Assembly (NCBI GenBank): GCA_002104905.1
Contig: MCFE01000727.1
Span: 1-41,797 of the forward strand
Direction of reading: 5' to 3'
DNA length: 41,797 bases
From: Basidiobolus meristosporus CBS 931.73
Taxonomy: Eukaryota > Basidiobolomycota > Basidiobolomycetes > Basidiobolales > Basidiobolaceae
The notes below the pieces were generated by a model. The model ran no database searches, was not told where the DNA came from, and worked only from the letters and a program-made list of their open reading frames with translations. Positions 19,896 to 29,809 of this stretch are shown piece by piece (the first letter of the stretch is position 1; each line of letters opens with the position of its first letter). The translations under genes and the position numbers were made by a program.

Positions 19896-20698
19896 TCAGA
19901 AATCGAAACCCTCCAAGGGGCCCAAAACATAATTTGTAGCGGCGATAATGTTGATGGTGTTGATCACGTCAAGGCTCCTAAAATATGAGCCTCTTAGGAT
20001 ACATGGCGCGATACCAAGATGGGTTTGACGCAAACGACCGCTAACTAAGAAGTGTTGGTCTTCTCCGTCCTGGCTAATCTTAACGTAGATATAGCGGCCC
20101 AATCTCCACCATCCAAACCGATAAAATAATGCGTGCTTGAGTCCGGAGTATATCGTCTTGACCAGGAGAAATACACCGCTGACATACACCAATCTCTTAC
20201 AAGTCAGCCGCAGGCTCTCTTCTCTGAGATGAGCTAGTGTGTGAGTGCGTACCGGCCTGGTCAATCTTGACCAGAAATTCTGGCACGGTTTGGAATACAA
20301 CAACAGCAGGTTCACGCATGTCGAGAATTTCTTCACCAGCTCGAGGCGTGCGACCCACGCCGAAAGAAACTCGATTTGTCGGTGAAGCGCTTGGCAGGCC
20401 GGATGAAGATGAATCACATCGCTCTTCGAGCGTAGCGCTTTCTCTACGTCATATTGACTTTGGCAGTTCACTGCGAGGTTGATCTTCCCCTCCGTGACGA
20501 ACAGGTTGTAGTCGTCTGGTGATAAAGGCTTCTGGAAGATGTGCTTTTGCACTGTGCTGGTAATCTTGATGACCTCTGACTCGGGAGAAACGCGTTAGTT
20601 CGAAGAAGAGAGGGGCCATGTCGGCAACATGAAATTCAAGGGGAATAGCAAATACCGGTGGGTGTCAGAGGGGAGAGCGGCGACTGGAAAATATTCAT
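19896..20698 (-). CDS. Unassigned spliced gene, structure uncertain
   Basis: A good exon 1 runs from ATG 20698 to 20656 (MNIFQSPLSPLTPT...). Removing an 80-bp GT-AG intron (20655-20576) keeps the frame into a hydrophilic region (EVIKITSTVQKH, then NLFVTEGKINLAVN). That region vaguely resembles a PB1/ubiquitin-like start, but I do not recognise a family. After about 20440 two frames compete. The first frame stays open to 19896 and ends GPLEGFDF. A second frame has more typical codon use from about 20430 to a stop near 20202 (RVSFGVGRTPRAGEEILD and VPEFLVKIDQAG segments). Either a further intron or a one-base frameshift lies near 20440. The right end is therefore open; 20202 and 19896 are both possible. 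It is divergent from the RPS0 gene. Confidence 0.4.
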
Positions 20699-21114
20699 CT
20701 GCTCTAATATGGACATTTTTGGAAGAAACTTCATTCCCCTACGGCTCTGAAAAGGGTACACTCTACCTTCACCACACCCGCCGTCCACTACCGCAGCCGA
20801 TTTTCGAAAATTATTCACCGGGTGATTTCGAAACAGATTTGATCGATTTTTATTGAGGGTCGGATTTTCAAAAAAAGGGTCTATCTTTTCAAGGTATATG
20901 AGGTATGGAAGCTCGCACCGGGATTCTTTCTCTTTTTTACTCACCACGGAACGTGCGTGCCATAGTCGGACCTTATAGTATCCTTTTTGATGTTGTGGCG
21001 ATGATGGTCGGTGGGCCATCGTCAACCCTCTGCAAATCATCCATCCAGCACTGTGTCATCTTTAACTCGTACTTACTATCTAGCTTCTGTCCATCGTAAC
21101 TACTCACTGACAGC
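20699..21114. promoter_or_regulatory. Divergent intergenic region before RPS0
   Basis: The 416 bp between the start of the unassigned minus-strand gene and RPS0 holds no convincing ORF. A run TTCAAAAAAAGGG near 20868 and pyrimidine-rich tracts near 20930 are the only notable elements. Confidence 0.35.
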
Positions 21115-21936
21115 ATGTCTCGCTTGCCCGCCGCCCTTAACCCTACCGAGGAAGATATCCAACTCCTCCTCTCTGCCCAAAGTCACATCGGTACCAAGAA
21201 CTGTGAGGTTGCCATGCAACCCTACGTTTGGAAGCGCCGTGCTGATGGCATCAACATCATCAACGTCGGTAAGACCTGGGAGAAGATCGTCTTAGCTGCT
21301 CGTATCATTGCTACCATCGAGAACCCCTCCGATGTTGTTGTCATCTCTGCTCGTCCCTACGGTCAACGTGCCGCCCACAAGTTTGCTTCCTACACTGGAT
21401 CCCAAGCTGTTGCTGGCCGTTTCACCCCTGGTACCTTCACCAATTACATCACCCGTGCCTTCAAGGAACCCCGTTTGATCATCGTTACCGATCCCCGTAC
21501 CGATCATCAGGCCATCACTGAGGCCTCCTATGTCAACATTCCCGTCATCGCTCTCTGCGACACTGATGCTCCATTGAAGAATGTTGACTGCGCCATCCCC
21601 GTCAACAACAAGGGTAAGCACTCCATTGGTTTGGTTTACTGGTTGTTGGCTCGTGAAGTCCTCCGTCTTCGTGGCACTCTTTCCCGCGATGCCGCTTGGG
21701 ACGTCATGGTTGATATGTTCTTCTACCGTGACCCCGAAGAGGCCGAGAAGGAGGCTGCTGAGGCCGCTGCCGCCGAGAAGGAAGGTAACTGGGAAGCTCC
21801 TGTTGAAGCCGACTGGGATGTTACCGCTGACTCTACCGCTGTTCCCGTTGCTGCTGCCACCGGTGATTGGGCTGCTGAGCCTTCTGACTGGGCTGCTGAT
21901 GCCACCGGTGCTGCCCAATCTTCCTGGGATGCTTAA
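21115..21936 (+). CDS. RPS0: 40S ribosomal protein uS2 (RPS0/RPSA)
   Basis: A single exon of 273 aa from ATG 21115. The protein is a component of the small ribosomal subunit, needed for maturation of the 3' end of 18S rRNA and joined to the subunit near the mRNA exit side. Family blocks are unmistakable: [11 protein letters not shown] near the start, [74 protein letters not shown] and [17 protein letters not shown]. The C-terminal tail after about residue 210 is acidic and Ala/Trp-rich ([19 protein letters not shown]), as in eukaryotic homologues. Many fungal RPS0 genes are spliced; no coding intron is present here. Pyrimidine-ending codons dominate, consistent with high expression. A possible AATAAA lies at 21967-21972. 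Confidence 0.97.
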   Translation: MSRLPAALNPTEEDIQLLLSAQSHIGTKNCEVAMQPYVWKRRADGINIINVGKTWEKIVLAARIIATIENPSDVVVISARPYGQRAAHKFASYTGSQAVAGRFTPGTFTNYITRAFKEPRLIIVTDPRTDHQAITEASYVNIPVIALCDTDAPLKNVDCAIPVNNKGKHSIGLVYWLLAREVLRLRGTLSRDAAWDVMVDMFFYRDPEEAEKEAAEAAAAEKEGNWEAPVEADWDVTADSTAVPVAAATGDWAAEPSDWAADATGAAQSSWDA

Positions 21937-22090
21937 AGTACTTGATTTAGTATGATAAATTTGTTGAATAAACATCATTTATTGTGACATCATCAACATA
22001 TCTGAGTAACCAAGCAATCGTAGCAGCGAAAGCACATCAATACAACAAGTAAAACCAAGTAGTGTGTGGGCAGGATCGAGATAATTTATT

Positions 22091-22628
22091 TTACAAAGTA
22101 CTTCTCAAGACTAGATGGGTGAATTAGGTTAGAGTTCGGAGTATGGCTAGGACTGGGTGAAGTGCTTACCGAGAATAACAGAGTCTCCACGAAGGAACAT
22201 CTTGCTGATGAATCTATCCTTGTTGACGGGCTTGGCCTTCTTTTTACCTTTCCCGGTTCTTGGAGTTTCAGTCCACATCTAAACACATATGGAGAAGGGG
22301 CGGTTAGCTTTGAAGGATTCTAGTGAGCAGCGACGTCCGGTCCGGTAATTACTTCTTTGACGTTCTCAAGAACCATGTTGCAGTGACGATCGAACGCCTT
22401 AACGCGAGCCAGCAGCTTGCGGTTGTTGCGACAGTTGATCAAGATCTTGGTGTGGTTTTTGACGGCTTGCTGAAGAACAGAAAGTGGGCCGTTGTTAAAT
22501 TCCTCCTCCTCGAGTTTCTGCAACTCCTCTTCAGACATCTCTGACTTTGGCTTGGTGCTACATGAATAACGTTCAGTTTAACAGCTTGTCGCCCCGTTCC
22601 AAATTCTTCTGCTTGCAAAATACCTCAT
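22091..22628 (-). CDS. SMD2: Small nuclear ribonucleoprotein Sm D2
   Basis: Four exons give 112 aa: 22628-22624 (only ATGAG), 22557-22353, 22278-22170 and 22110-22091, all GT-AG and in frame. SmD2 is one of seven Sm proteins forming the ring on U1, U2, U4 and U5 snRNAs. Motifs match the family: [12 protein letters not shown] near the N-terminus, [16 protein letters not shown] and [17 protein letters not shown] (Sm1), then [14 protein letters not shown] and [17 protein letters not shown] (Sm2). The tiny first exon is supported because the join yields [14 protein letters not shown], like the N-terminus of known SmD2. The last exon encodes only a few residues, so the tail after VLR is shorter than in animals (human 118 aa). 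It is divergent from the ATP synthase epsilon gene. Confidence 0.94.
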
Positions 22629-23026
22629 GATGAACTTTCGTTTCTGTAACTGTAGATCTAAATGCCAAGTCCACAAGGCTATGTTCTCCTGGTTTGAAAA
22701 ATCAGTTACGTGTGTAAAGCCCTCCCAACCGGCGCTCCAGAAATCACCCATCCCTATTGGTGGAGAGAGTTTTTTTTCTAATTACCATTGACACCCGATC
22801 CAGATCAAATTCGTCTGAAGCTCATGGCAACGATGTGGTGGTAATGAGGATTATTAGCTTATTCGCCAAAAACCCAAGGTATATGCAACTTTCCAAAAAC
22901 CCCAAATCCTAACATTACTACCCCAGATATCCCCCAATTCTAGTGGGATTCTGCCCACGAAAAGACCGTGGAGCGCGGTGGGATTTCTGCTTTCTATCTT
23001 CGACCAAGTTATATTCGTCAGGAAAA
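22629..23026. promoter_or_regulatory. Divergent intergenic region, SMD2 / ATP synthase epsilon
   Basis: A 398-bp region between the start codons of two housekeeping genes. No ORF or clear TATA box is visible. A poly-T run near 22768-22778 could be a nucleosome-excluding element. Confidence 0.4.
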
Positions 23027-23345
23027 ATGGCATTTGCTTGGAGAGCTGCTAACGTTAGGTAGAGTGAAGCTCCGCTCGGCAGTTCATCGCTAATTCCTGG
23101 CTAATCGGGTTTCTATGTGACAGTTACCTTCAATATTCTCAAATCTGCGCTCGCGCTGTGCGCAATTCCTTGAAGAATGAACAGCGCCTTGTCGCTCAAA
23201 AGCGTGAAGAGCAAGGCCTCAAGTTTGCCAAATGGGCTAATGGAAAGCAAGGAGAATTGGTATGATGTAAATCGTATACTTTCTACAGTACGAATCTAAC
23301 CTCGTAACATAGAACCCTGTCGTTGCTGAGGTCAAAAGCGCTTAA
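23027..23345 (+). CDS. ATP15: Mitochondrial ATP synthase epsilon subunit
   Basis: Three exons (23027-23058, 23124-23259, 23313-23345) give 66 aa. This small gene is missed by simple ORF calling. The subunit sits in the central stalk of F1 and stabilises the gamma/delta rotor. The N-terminal text FAWRAANVSYLQYSQICARA matches the eukaryotic epsilon signature (AxWRxAGxSYxxYxxICAxAxR), and VRNSLKNEQR follows. The C-terminus is longer than in animals (about 51 aa) and near yeast Atp15 (62 aa). Splicing within Ser11 (AG|T) restores NVSYLQY. No cleavable presequence is evident, as usual for this subunit. A possible AATAAA lies at 23396-23401. The gene is convergent with RPL23. Confidence 0.92.
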
Positions 23346-23566
23346 ACACGCCTCAGACTGTCTCTAACAATAATTGCATTTCTAAACCTTTTCAAAATAA
23401 AAGCACTCTTTCACTCATGAAATGGAATCCTATGCGGCTTAGTTAGGGTCCCGTTGGTTGAGCAATTGTAGGTATAGAGCATGGCCATGGCTGGTTGAGA
23501 AACAACTGAATCGATGCAAGTGTAATCGGTGTGAACAATTACAAGATTTATTAAACAGGAAATCTT

Positions 23567-24174
23567 TTAGACAACGGTGCCAGAACTTGAAGCAATTCTG
23601 GGCCACAAGTCGGCACACTCCTTGCCAACTGGGCCAGTAATGGCAGAGCCCTTCATTTCACCCTTGGGGTTAACGATGACACCGGCATTATCTTCGAAGT
23701 AAAGGAAGACACCATCACGTCTGCGCCAAGCTTTACGCTGACGGATAACAACGGCGGGCATAACTTTCTTACGAAGATCGGGCTTTCCCTTTTTGACAGT
23801 AGCCATAACCATATCTCCAACACCAGCGGCAGGAAGACGGTTCAATCTACCCTTAATGCCAGTGACGGCAATAATGTAAAGATTCTTGGCTCCGGAGTTA
23901 TCGGCGCAGTTGATGACAGCACCAACTGGGAGACCGAGAGACATACGGAACTTGTTACCTGCAGCACCTCCGCGTCCTAGAAACAGTCAAAGATCAGTAA
24001 AGGAACGACCAAACGTATCCGTGTATCTCCAATGACCAGTACAATGCATCCATTGAATTGGGATATTCTCTTCCACTGCTTGACATGCAGAGTGAAAGCA
24101 GCGACCATTCGAGAGTAGCACTGGCCTTTAGGCTATAAGGAATAATGACAAATATACATACCACGCTTAGACAT
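23567..24174 (-). CDS. RPL23: 60S ribosomal protein uL14 (RPL23)
   Basis: Two exons (24174-24162 and 23976-23567) separated by a 185-bp intron give 140 aa, the usual eukaryotic length. The protein lies at the subunit interface of the 60S ribosome. Exon 1 carries only MSKRG; the join gives [15 protein letters not shown], the canonical N-terminus. Internal blocks [55 protein letters not shown] and the ending ADLWPRIAS are diagnostic. An early intron with a very short first coding exon is common in ribosomal protein genes. The gene is divergent from AP-3 sigma. Confidence 0.97.
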
Positions 24175-24499
24175 TGTGATACGGAAAGTAGTGGAAAAAG
24201 AAGGAACCTTGGCGAAATGGACTCGTTTTGTCTTCTATCGATGGTCCGCGCTCGCCCTATTCCCGAGTGCGAAATTGGTGGATTTTTTTTGCATGATCTA
24301 GATTCCCTCCGCTAATGTGGTCTGCCTAATCATTCGTAAATCACCAATGATTTCCAGTGAATTATGGTTTGGGTTCGCCCTAAATATGGATCGTAAATGG
24401 CAAGATTCATAGACAGCATGTACGAATCTTACGCATACCGGTGGGATGCTTTAAAATGGTTCTACAGTTGGTTGTCTGCCATTTAGAGTGTCCGCCATC
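24175..24499. promoter_or_regulatory. Divergent intergenic region, RPL23 / AP-3 sigma
   Basis: 325 bp between the divergent start codons. It contains a run of T (ATTTTTTTTG near 24280) and no recognisable ORF or TATA box. Both genes must use this region. Confidence 0.4.
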
Positions 24500-25317
24500 A
24501 TGATAAAATCAGTCCTTATTTTCAATAACCACGGGAAACCGCGTCTCATGAAGTTTTATCAGCAGATTGTACTCCCTCTTCCTTTGTTCTTGTGCACGTT
24601 CTCGGGTGGCTAAAGTCTTGGTTCTAGGACGTCGCAGTGCAGCAACAAATCCTGAAAGAAATCTATTCCCTGGTATCCCAACGTTCGGATACGGTGTGCA
24701 ATTTCCTGGAAGGAAGCACCATCTTGGGCGGGCCTGACACTCGCATTATCTATCGTCATTATGCCACACTTTATTTTGTGTTTGTGGTGGATTCTTCTGA
24801 GAGCGAGCTTGGAATTCTGGATCTAATTCAAGTATGAATATCGCGGTCTGTTTCGGAATATGGAATGGTAGATACTGAAAAAGCCTCAGGTATTTGTAGA
24901 AAGCCTAGACCGTTGTTTTGAGAACGTCTGTGAATTGGATCTGGTAAGACTATTGCCTACGTTCATAGACATGGTCCGTATTGGATTAACGCGGGGTTTC
25001 TCTCTAGATATTTCACTTTGACGAGGTCTTTGTATTGCGCCTTATGATCACATTGAACCCCGACTAACACCCAGGAAACTCTGCTTGGACACACAGGTGC
25101 AATATATTCTTTCCCAAGTGATCTCCGGTGGCATGGTAAGCGATCTTGTTCACCCGTAGACCCCTTCGTGCAGAACACTATTAAAGTATTCGTTTAGGTG
25201 GTGGAGACTAATGTCAACGAGATCTCCCATGTTATCCAAGAGTCGAGCAAACTCAAGAGAAGCGGCAATTTAGCCATGCCTTCGTTGAAGCTGGATCCTA
25301 GAAGAAACTTTATGTAG
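24500..25317 (+). CDS. APS3: AP-3 adaptor complex sigma subunit
   Basis: Six exons give 167 aa: 24500-24568, 24628-24831, 24890-24943, 25008-25025, 25097-25135 and 25198-25317. AP-3 sorts cargo from the Golgi/endosome to the vacuole. Evidence: MIKSVLIFNNHGKPRLMKFYQ, then VCNFLEGSTILGG, IYRHYATLYFVFVVDSSESE, LGILDLIQVFVESLDRCFEN, CELDLIFHFDE, VQYILSQVISGGMVVETN and NEI, matching sigma-3 rather than sigma-1/2. Exon 4 is an 18-nt microexon, and its donor (GTCTTT) is non-consensus. The frame and family match still require joining GAC-GAG to GTG-CAA. The C-terminal tail is shorter than in animals (about 193 aa). It is co-directional with RPN8 downstream. Confidence 0.93.
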
Positions 25318-25744
25318 GAACGAAGAGACGGCCACAACCTCGCTACTTCCGGATCATCAGTAACTGCATGTATTCTAACCTATGCATCTCACCTCTTTAT
25401 GCTCATTCCAACTCGAACCATTCCATATGTAAATGTCTATTGTGGCTTGTAATCTTAAAAATGCCTATTTATGAGTAAATGAATGCTTTTATATCATGGA
25501 AATCAAGCTAATGATCGCATTAGGGGAGGCCTCCGGAATTTGGTCGCCGGATCACATGACCAGGTATCAATTTCCTGGTGCTAACAGATGTTGGTTAGTG
25601 AATGAAGATGCCGATTGCGTCATGGAAATTTACGTCCTCCCACCACTGAAAGAAAATACAAGATTGCTTGGATAACTACTCAACAGACAGCAGCTGGCAC
25701 ATACTTCCCAAAAACCCCTAATACATAAATTCTACTACTTTGAA
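25318..25744. promoter_or_regulatory. Intergenic, AP-3 sigma 3' end to RPN8 start
   Basis: 427 bp containing the 3'UTR of APS3 and the promoter of RPN8. No ORF of note and no obvious TATA box. Confidence 0.35.
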
Positions 25745-26880
25745 ATGCTGGCAAACACTATCGCCGATAAAGTCATCGTTCACCCCCTGGTACTCCTCTC
25801 GGTCGTCGATCACTACAATAGAGTAGCTCGAAACACCAAAAAGCGTGTGGTTGGTGTGTTGCTTGGCCAGAAAATTGGTAACAGCGTTAACGTTGCCAAC
25901 AGTTTCGCCGGTTAGTTGATAGGCTGAATTTGACTTCTCCTCTCGAAGATGAAGACTAATGTTTCCTTTTTCTTCATACTCCTTTAGTCCCATTCGAAGA
26001 AGATGAGAAGGATCCTTCTGTTTGGTTTTTGGACCACGATTATGTGGAATCTATGTTGAATATGTTTAAGAAAGTGAATGGTAGAGTCACTGATACTACC
26101 TTCATTTGTGTTTCCATTGCTAACCTGAGCTTTAGCCAAGGAGAAGATGATCGGCTGGTATCACAGTGGACCTAAGCTGCGTTCTGCTGACTTACAAGTT
26201 AACGAGCTCTTCAAGCGGTATACACCTAACCCAGTTCTCGTGATTGTGGATGTCAAGCCTAAAGATATCGGAATCCCTACCGATGCTTATTTTGCCATTG
26301 AGGAGATCCACGATGTAAGTCCGCTCGTATTTCAGAGCACTTAGAAAATGTGTTAACTTACTCGGTGTATTCTTGATAGGATGGTACTGCTACCACCAAG
26401 ACATTCATGCATGTTCCTTCTGAGATTGAGGCTGAGGAGGCCGAGGAAATTGGCGTCGAACACTTGCTACGCGACGTCAAGGACAATGCGGTTGGTACTT
26501 TGTCCACTCGTGTTACCAACCAGCTTCAATCCCTCAAAGGATTGGGATCTCGACTCAGCGAAATCAGCGAATACTTGCAAAAGGTGGTTGCTAAAGAGCT
26601 TCCCGTGAACCATCAAATCATTCACAACCTTCAAGACATTTTCAACCTTTTGCCAAATTTGAATGTCAGCGATACCTCCAAGGCCTTCTCGGTGAAAACC
26701 AATGACCAAATGCTTGTCATCTATCTTTCCTCTCTCATTCGTGCAGTCATTGCTCTACACAATCTAATCAATAACAAAGTGTCCAACCGCGAGTCTGAAA
26801 GAGATTCCGACAAGATCGATGCCGTGGAAGAGAAGGATAAGAATGGGGATGTAGCGCTTGCCGCCACCGTAGCAAACTAG
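25745..26880 (+). CDS. RPN8: 26S proteasome regulatory subunit Rpn8 (PSMD7)
   Basis: Four exons (25745-25910, 25988-26080, 26136-26314, 26380-26880) give 312 aa, all GT-AG with phase kept. Rpn8 is the non-catalytic MPN partner of the deubiquitinase Rpn11 in the proteasome lid. Visible landmarks: [38 protein letters not shown], the GWYHSGPKL segment, and [13 protein letters not shown] leading into the helical C-terminal part (LLRDVKD..., [20 protein letters not shown]). The second metal-binding His of the JAMM motif is replaced (HSGP rather than HSHP), as expected for an inactive MPN domain. The Lys/Glu/Asp-rich tail is typical. Exon 1 uses a GTTAGT donor. Confidence 0.96.
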
Positions 26881-27229
26881 AGTATGGGTAGTAAGACTTG
26901 ACTTGCAGCGAGAGTCGGTGCCTTTTTAGTCATCCCACCCCGTTCTCAAACTGGTTGCGGTTCCATTTTCCATAATCTCCCTTTAACTTTTTTGTCCGGC
27001 TCGCGTATTCCCGCTTTGTAAACTGTATTTTTATAAAGCCAAAAGATTCAAGGTTTTCTGTGGGTATTCACTCACTTTTTACTGATATGATCCGTACTAG
27101 ATTCTTGTGATCATTCATCACAGCGGAATGCTTCGAATCAGGAGTACAGAAGTGTCAGACCACATGGCAAGACTTCTGTTGATGCGGTTGCTTTATTTCC
27201 TATAGCGCTTGTAGATAGTGAATGAAGTG
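26881..27229. other. Convergent 3' flanks of RPN8 and the methyltransferase
   Basis: 349 bp between two convergent stop codons. It should hold both terminators; no clear AATAAA is visible on either strand, and nothing else was seen. Confidence 0.35.
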
Positions 27230-28580
27230 TCATTTCGAATTAGTTTCAACAAGCTTAGATGTCGGGGGAGGAGCAGAAGTTCTCCTCATAACATATAGTA
27301 GGACCTGGTATCCGATGGTAACTTCAATTTGCTTTTCTAGCTCGAACATCGGAGTACACCATGGCATATCTAACACTCTCTTGAAGAGGTTGCGTTCTCC
27401 AGTGATAAGAATAACTCTTCCTGTATTCGGCTTCAAGACGCGGCCAATCTCCTTCATCATCTTAGGGTAGAGCTTGCAGTTACTTTGGAACGATCCTATT
27501 TTCTAAAATTAGGGAAGTCTACCACCTGAAGGCTATGCAAGTCTTACCCTCTCTTCTGCCCCAAGGAAGATCTGGTGTATCCAAGCGAAACATCTAGATC
27601 GTTAATATATTTCCGAATGTTGCACCGATAGTGGCGTTCTTACCGCTAACCACAGTGTCGACCACGCCGTTTCTAAATGGTAACTTCTTGGCACTCCACA
27701 AGCACAAATCCACCCGGTTTCGCTTTATGGTATGCAAAATATTGGCTGCACCTCGAGTGTAGATCGCATCCTCATCGACGTCTCCACCTAAGAACAATGC
27801 ATATGGGTGCGATAGTGCACCCTCGATTGGGATGGTCCCCACTCCACAGCAAGTATCTATGACCAATTGGCCTGGGGATATGTTTGCCAACCGAGTCATA
27901 CAATAGGCAATTGCAGGTCTAAGGGCGGTACGGCCAAGCTCTGTTCGATTTCGCATATTTAGTGGACCAGATTCGATGGTTGAGGTCCTAGGAAGGGCGA
28001 AAGCTATGTGAAGTCGACAAGGGGATTCGGGGGTTTGGGCAGGAAGGAGGTTTGCTATCACCTCCAAGTCGTAGTGACAGAGATCGACGGTCCAATCTGG
28101 GAATAGGTTCAAGAGGGAAGTGCCAATGGCTCCAGCTAGTTCGCAGGAGGAGAGGTTTTTGTATTTGAAGCCATTTTTATCGAAGGTGACTCTAAACTTC
28201 ACGTTTTCTTCGTGTAACTCCGTGTATCTGAGCGTCTTCCAGTATTGAAAAGTCTCCCTCCAGCACCAGTCTTCCGAGTTGTGAGTTAAATCATATAAAA
28301 CTTTTTCCACCTCTAACTTCTCCAGCGTGGTGTCGACAAAGAATTCCTTGCTTAACTCGCTGGAGCCAGCAGAAAGACCGATACTTTCGACACTGAGTAT
28401 CTCTGTGAAAAGGCTTGGAACGAGCTTGATTAATCTCTGCTCGCTGGCCGGTTTCAAATGAAGGAAACCACTTGCTTCCTGGTAGTCCACGTCCAAATCG
28501 GGTAATTTCTCCCGCACTTCATCAACAGCAATAGTCTCTAGACCTTTTGGTACTATACATGCGATCTCTGGTATACTCAT
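27230..28580 (-). CDS. THUMPD3-type tRNA (guanine-N2) methyltransferase
   Basis: Three exons (28580-27644, 27571-27548, 27495-27230) give 408 aa. The family installs N2-methylguanosine at position 6 (and 7) of tRNA with a TRMT112 partner, using S-adenosylmethionine. The N-terminal part (1 to about 200) is THUMP-like, beginning EIACIVPKGLETIAVDEV. Then come the RNA methylase signature LNMRNRTELGRTALRPAIAYCM, the SAM-binding loop DTCCGVGTIPIEGAL, GGDVDE, and the catalytic-type motif SDLPWGRR, which is created only by splicing in the 24-nt exon 2. NTGRVILITGERN and a beta-strand with YVMRRT close the Rossmann fold. The second intron ends at AATAG rather than the earlier TTTTAG, because only that AG keeps the frame. 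It is convergent with RPN8. Confidence 0.88.
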
Positions 28581-28745
28581 CGTTCACAAAAGTCAACCTC
28601 AACCCCATGACATTTCCTTCTTGCTTGGCAGCTCACTACACATCATTGAAAAGATTTGATGGAAAAAAATTGAATTACCCAATTGTATAACGATGATGAT
28701 TTATTTCTAGTACAATATAACCATCATCACAAAGTAGTCTATATG

Positions 28746-28765
28746 TATATATATATATATATATA
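28746..28765. repeat. (TA)n microsatellite
   Basis: A perfect alternating TA run of about 20 bp between the methyltransferase gene and the small secreted-protein gene. Confidence 0.9.
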
Positions 28766-28814
28766 ATGTATAGTTCAAATCGAAATCACCTATGAAATCT
28801 TCGCATGGTCCAAG

Positions 28815-29081
28815 TTAGACACCACATCCCTCAGAGGACTTCCCTATGATAGAAGTGATTTCATGGAGGATCCCGAGCTTTTGCCCACATGGGTGATCCG
28901 GGCTAGTTGAGGATACCTCCTTGATGTCACTCAGCTGACTAACGGTTGAACGAAGTCTACTGGAGGCTTGAGACTCTTCTTCCTCAGGATCGTCATCTTC
29001 GTTGGGGCCGATATTTCTCAGAAAGCCCCCTTGCACAAAGCTTGAGAAGACCAACGAAGCCAAGAGGATTTGATATTTCAT
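28815..29081 (-). CDS. Small acidic secreted protein
   Basis: An 88-codon ORF from ATG 29081. Residues 1-18 (MKYQILLASLVFSSFVQG) make a clear signal peptide. The mature part has an acidic patch (EDDDPEEEES), a Ser/Arg-rich stretch and two cysteines (in DHPCGQ and SEGCGV), the second three residues from the end, so one disulfide could close a C-terminal loop. The frame is open further upstream, but the signal peptide fixes the start. A TATA-like ATAAATA (minus strand, 29176-29182) lies about 95 bp upstream. I recognise no family; a secreted peptide or precursor is the reading. Confidence 0.65.
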   Translation of the reverse strand: MKYQILLASLVFSSFVQGGFLRNIGPNEDDDPEEEESQASSRLRSTVSQLSDIKEVSSTSPDHPCGQKLGILHEITSIIGKSSEGCGV

Positions 29082-29175
29082 TTGATTTCTCACGGTTGAG
29101 TAACAACACAAGAAGCAGGTATAGGTAGTTGAATGGAATAAGGGAATCCGACTGTAAAGCTCACGCCCAGCACGG

Positions 29176-29182
29176 TATTTAT
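29176..29182 (-). promoter_or_regulatory. TATA-like box of the acidic secreted-protein gene
   Basis: ATAAATA on the minus strand about 95 bp upstream of the start codon at 29081. It resembles the promoters of the other secreted-protein genes in this window. Confidence 0.5.
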
Positions 29183-29809
29183 TCATTTTGCTGAGGTAGG
29201 GCCAACAACTTCGTGACAGTGTAAACATCTGGCGGCATATGATCGCAGTGTTAAATCGCTCTCGGAGCACTGGGAGATCAGCAGAAATCCAATCGTCTAT
29301 TCTCCTTTGTTGACACGTAGCCTCTAATCCTCTCGACTGGAGTTCTATTTGATTCCAAGTGGAGGAGATTTATCTGGATCAAGGTGGCAGAGGTGTAGGT
29401 GCAAAAACGGTCCACACATGCGACGATGTCATGATACCCCGCGCGTTGAGCGCCGGCAAAATAATACCTATCACTAAGGTGGGGGTTTCAACCCCGTATC
29501 TTTATATTAGCAAGGGGTTTCTAAAGCTTTCTGTGATCATATGAATATTATCTGCTCGCATTCTAGCAGATTGGGAATGTCTCGGAACGTTTGGAAAGCG
29601 AATATCATAGATGCCAAGATTGATAGCAAAAATTGTATGAAGCATGGCCAGGTTGCTCAGGCCGAAGCCCTGGTAAAAATCAGTGCCGATGGGTGGGGTG
29701 AGTAGAATAACAGGAGTAGCTAGGCTGCAATAAAGTCAAGGAAAGCAACGGAAAAGGTGTATTAAGCATTAATAAATAATAGAACACGGTGGTCGGTATA
29801 GTGGGGCAT
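29183..29809. other. Intergenic, no gene seen
   Basis: About 630 bp without an ORF of coding character; a plus-strand 61-codon frame at 29359-29544 starts with ATG but has no recognisable features. It flanks the 3' end of the FYVE gene. Confidence 0.35.

Noticed and set aside
20100-20220. G-protein alpha-like text in an alternative splice of the unassigned gene
   Set aside because: One hypothetical join gives a DILR-like segment, but the required downstream GTP-binding motif (DVGGQ) is absent.
29082-29270. N-terminal extension of the acidic secreted protein
   Set aside because: The open frame continues upstream, but the clean signal peptide at ATG 29081 and the TATA-like box inside the extension argue for the shorter form.
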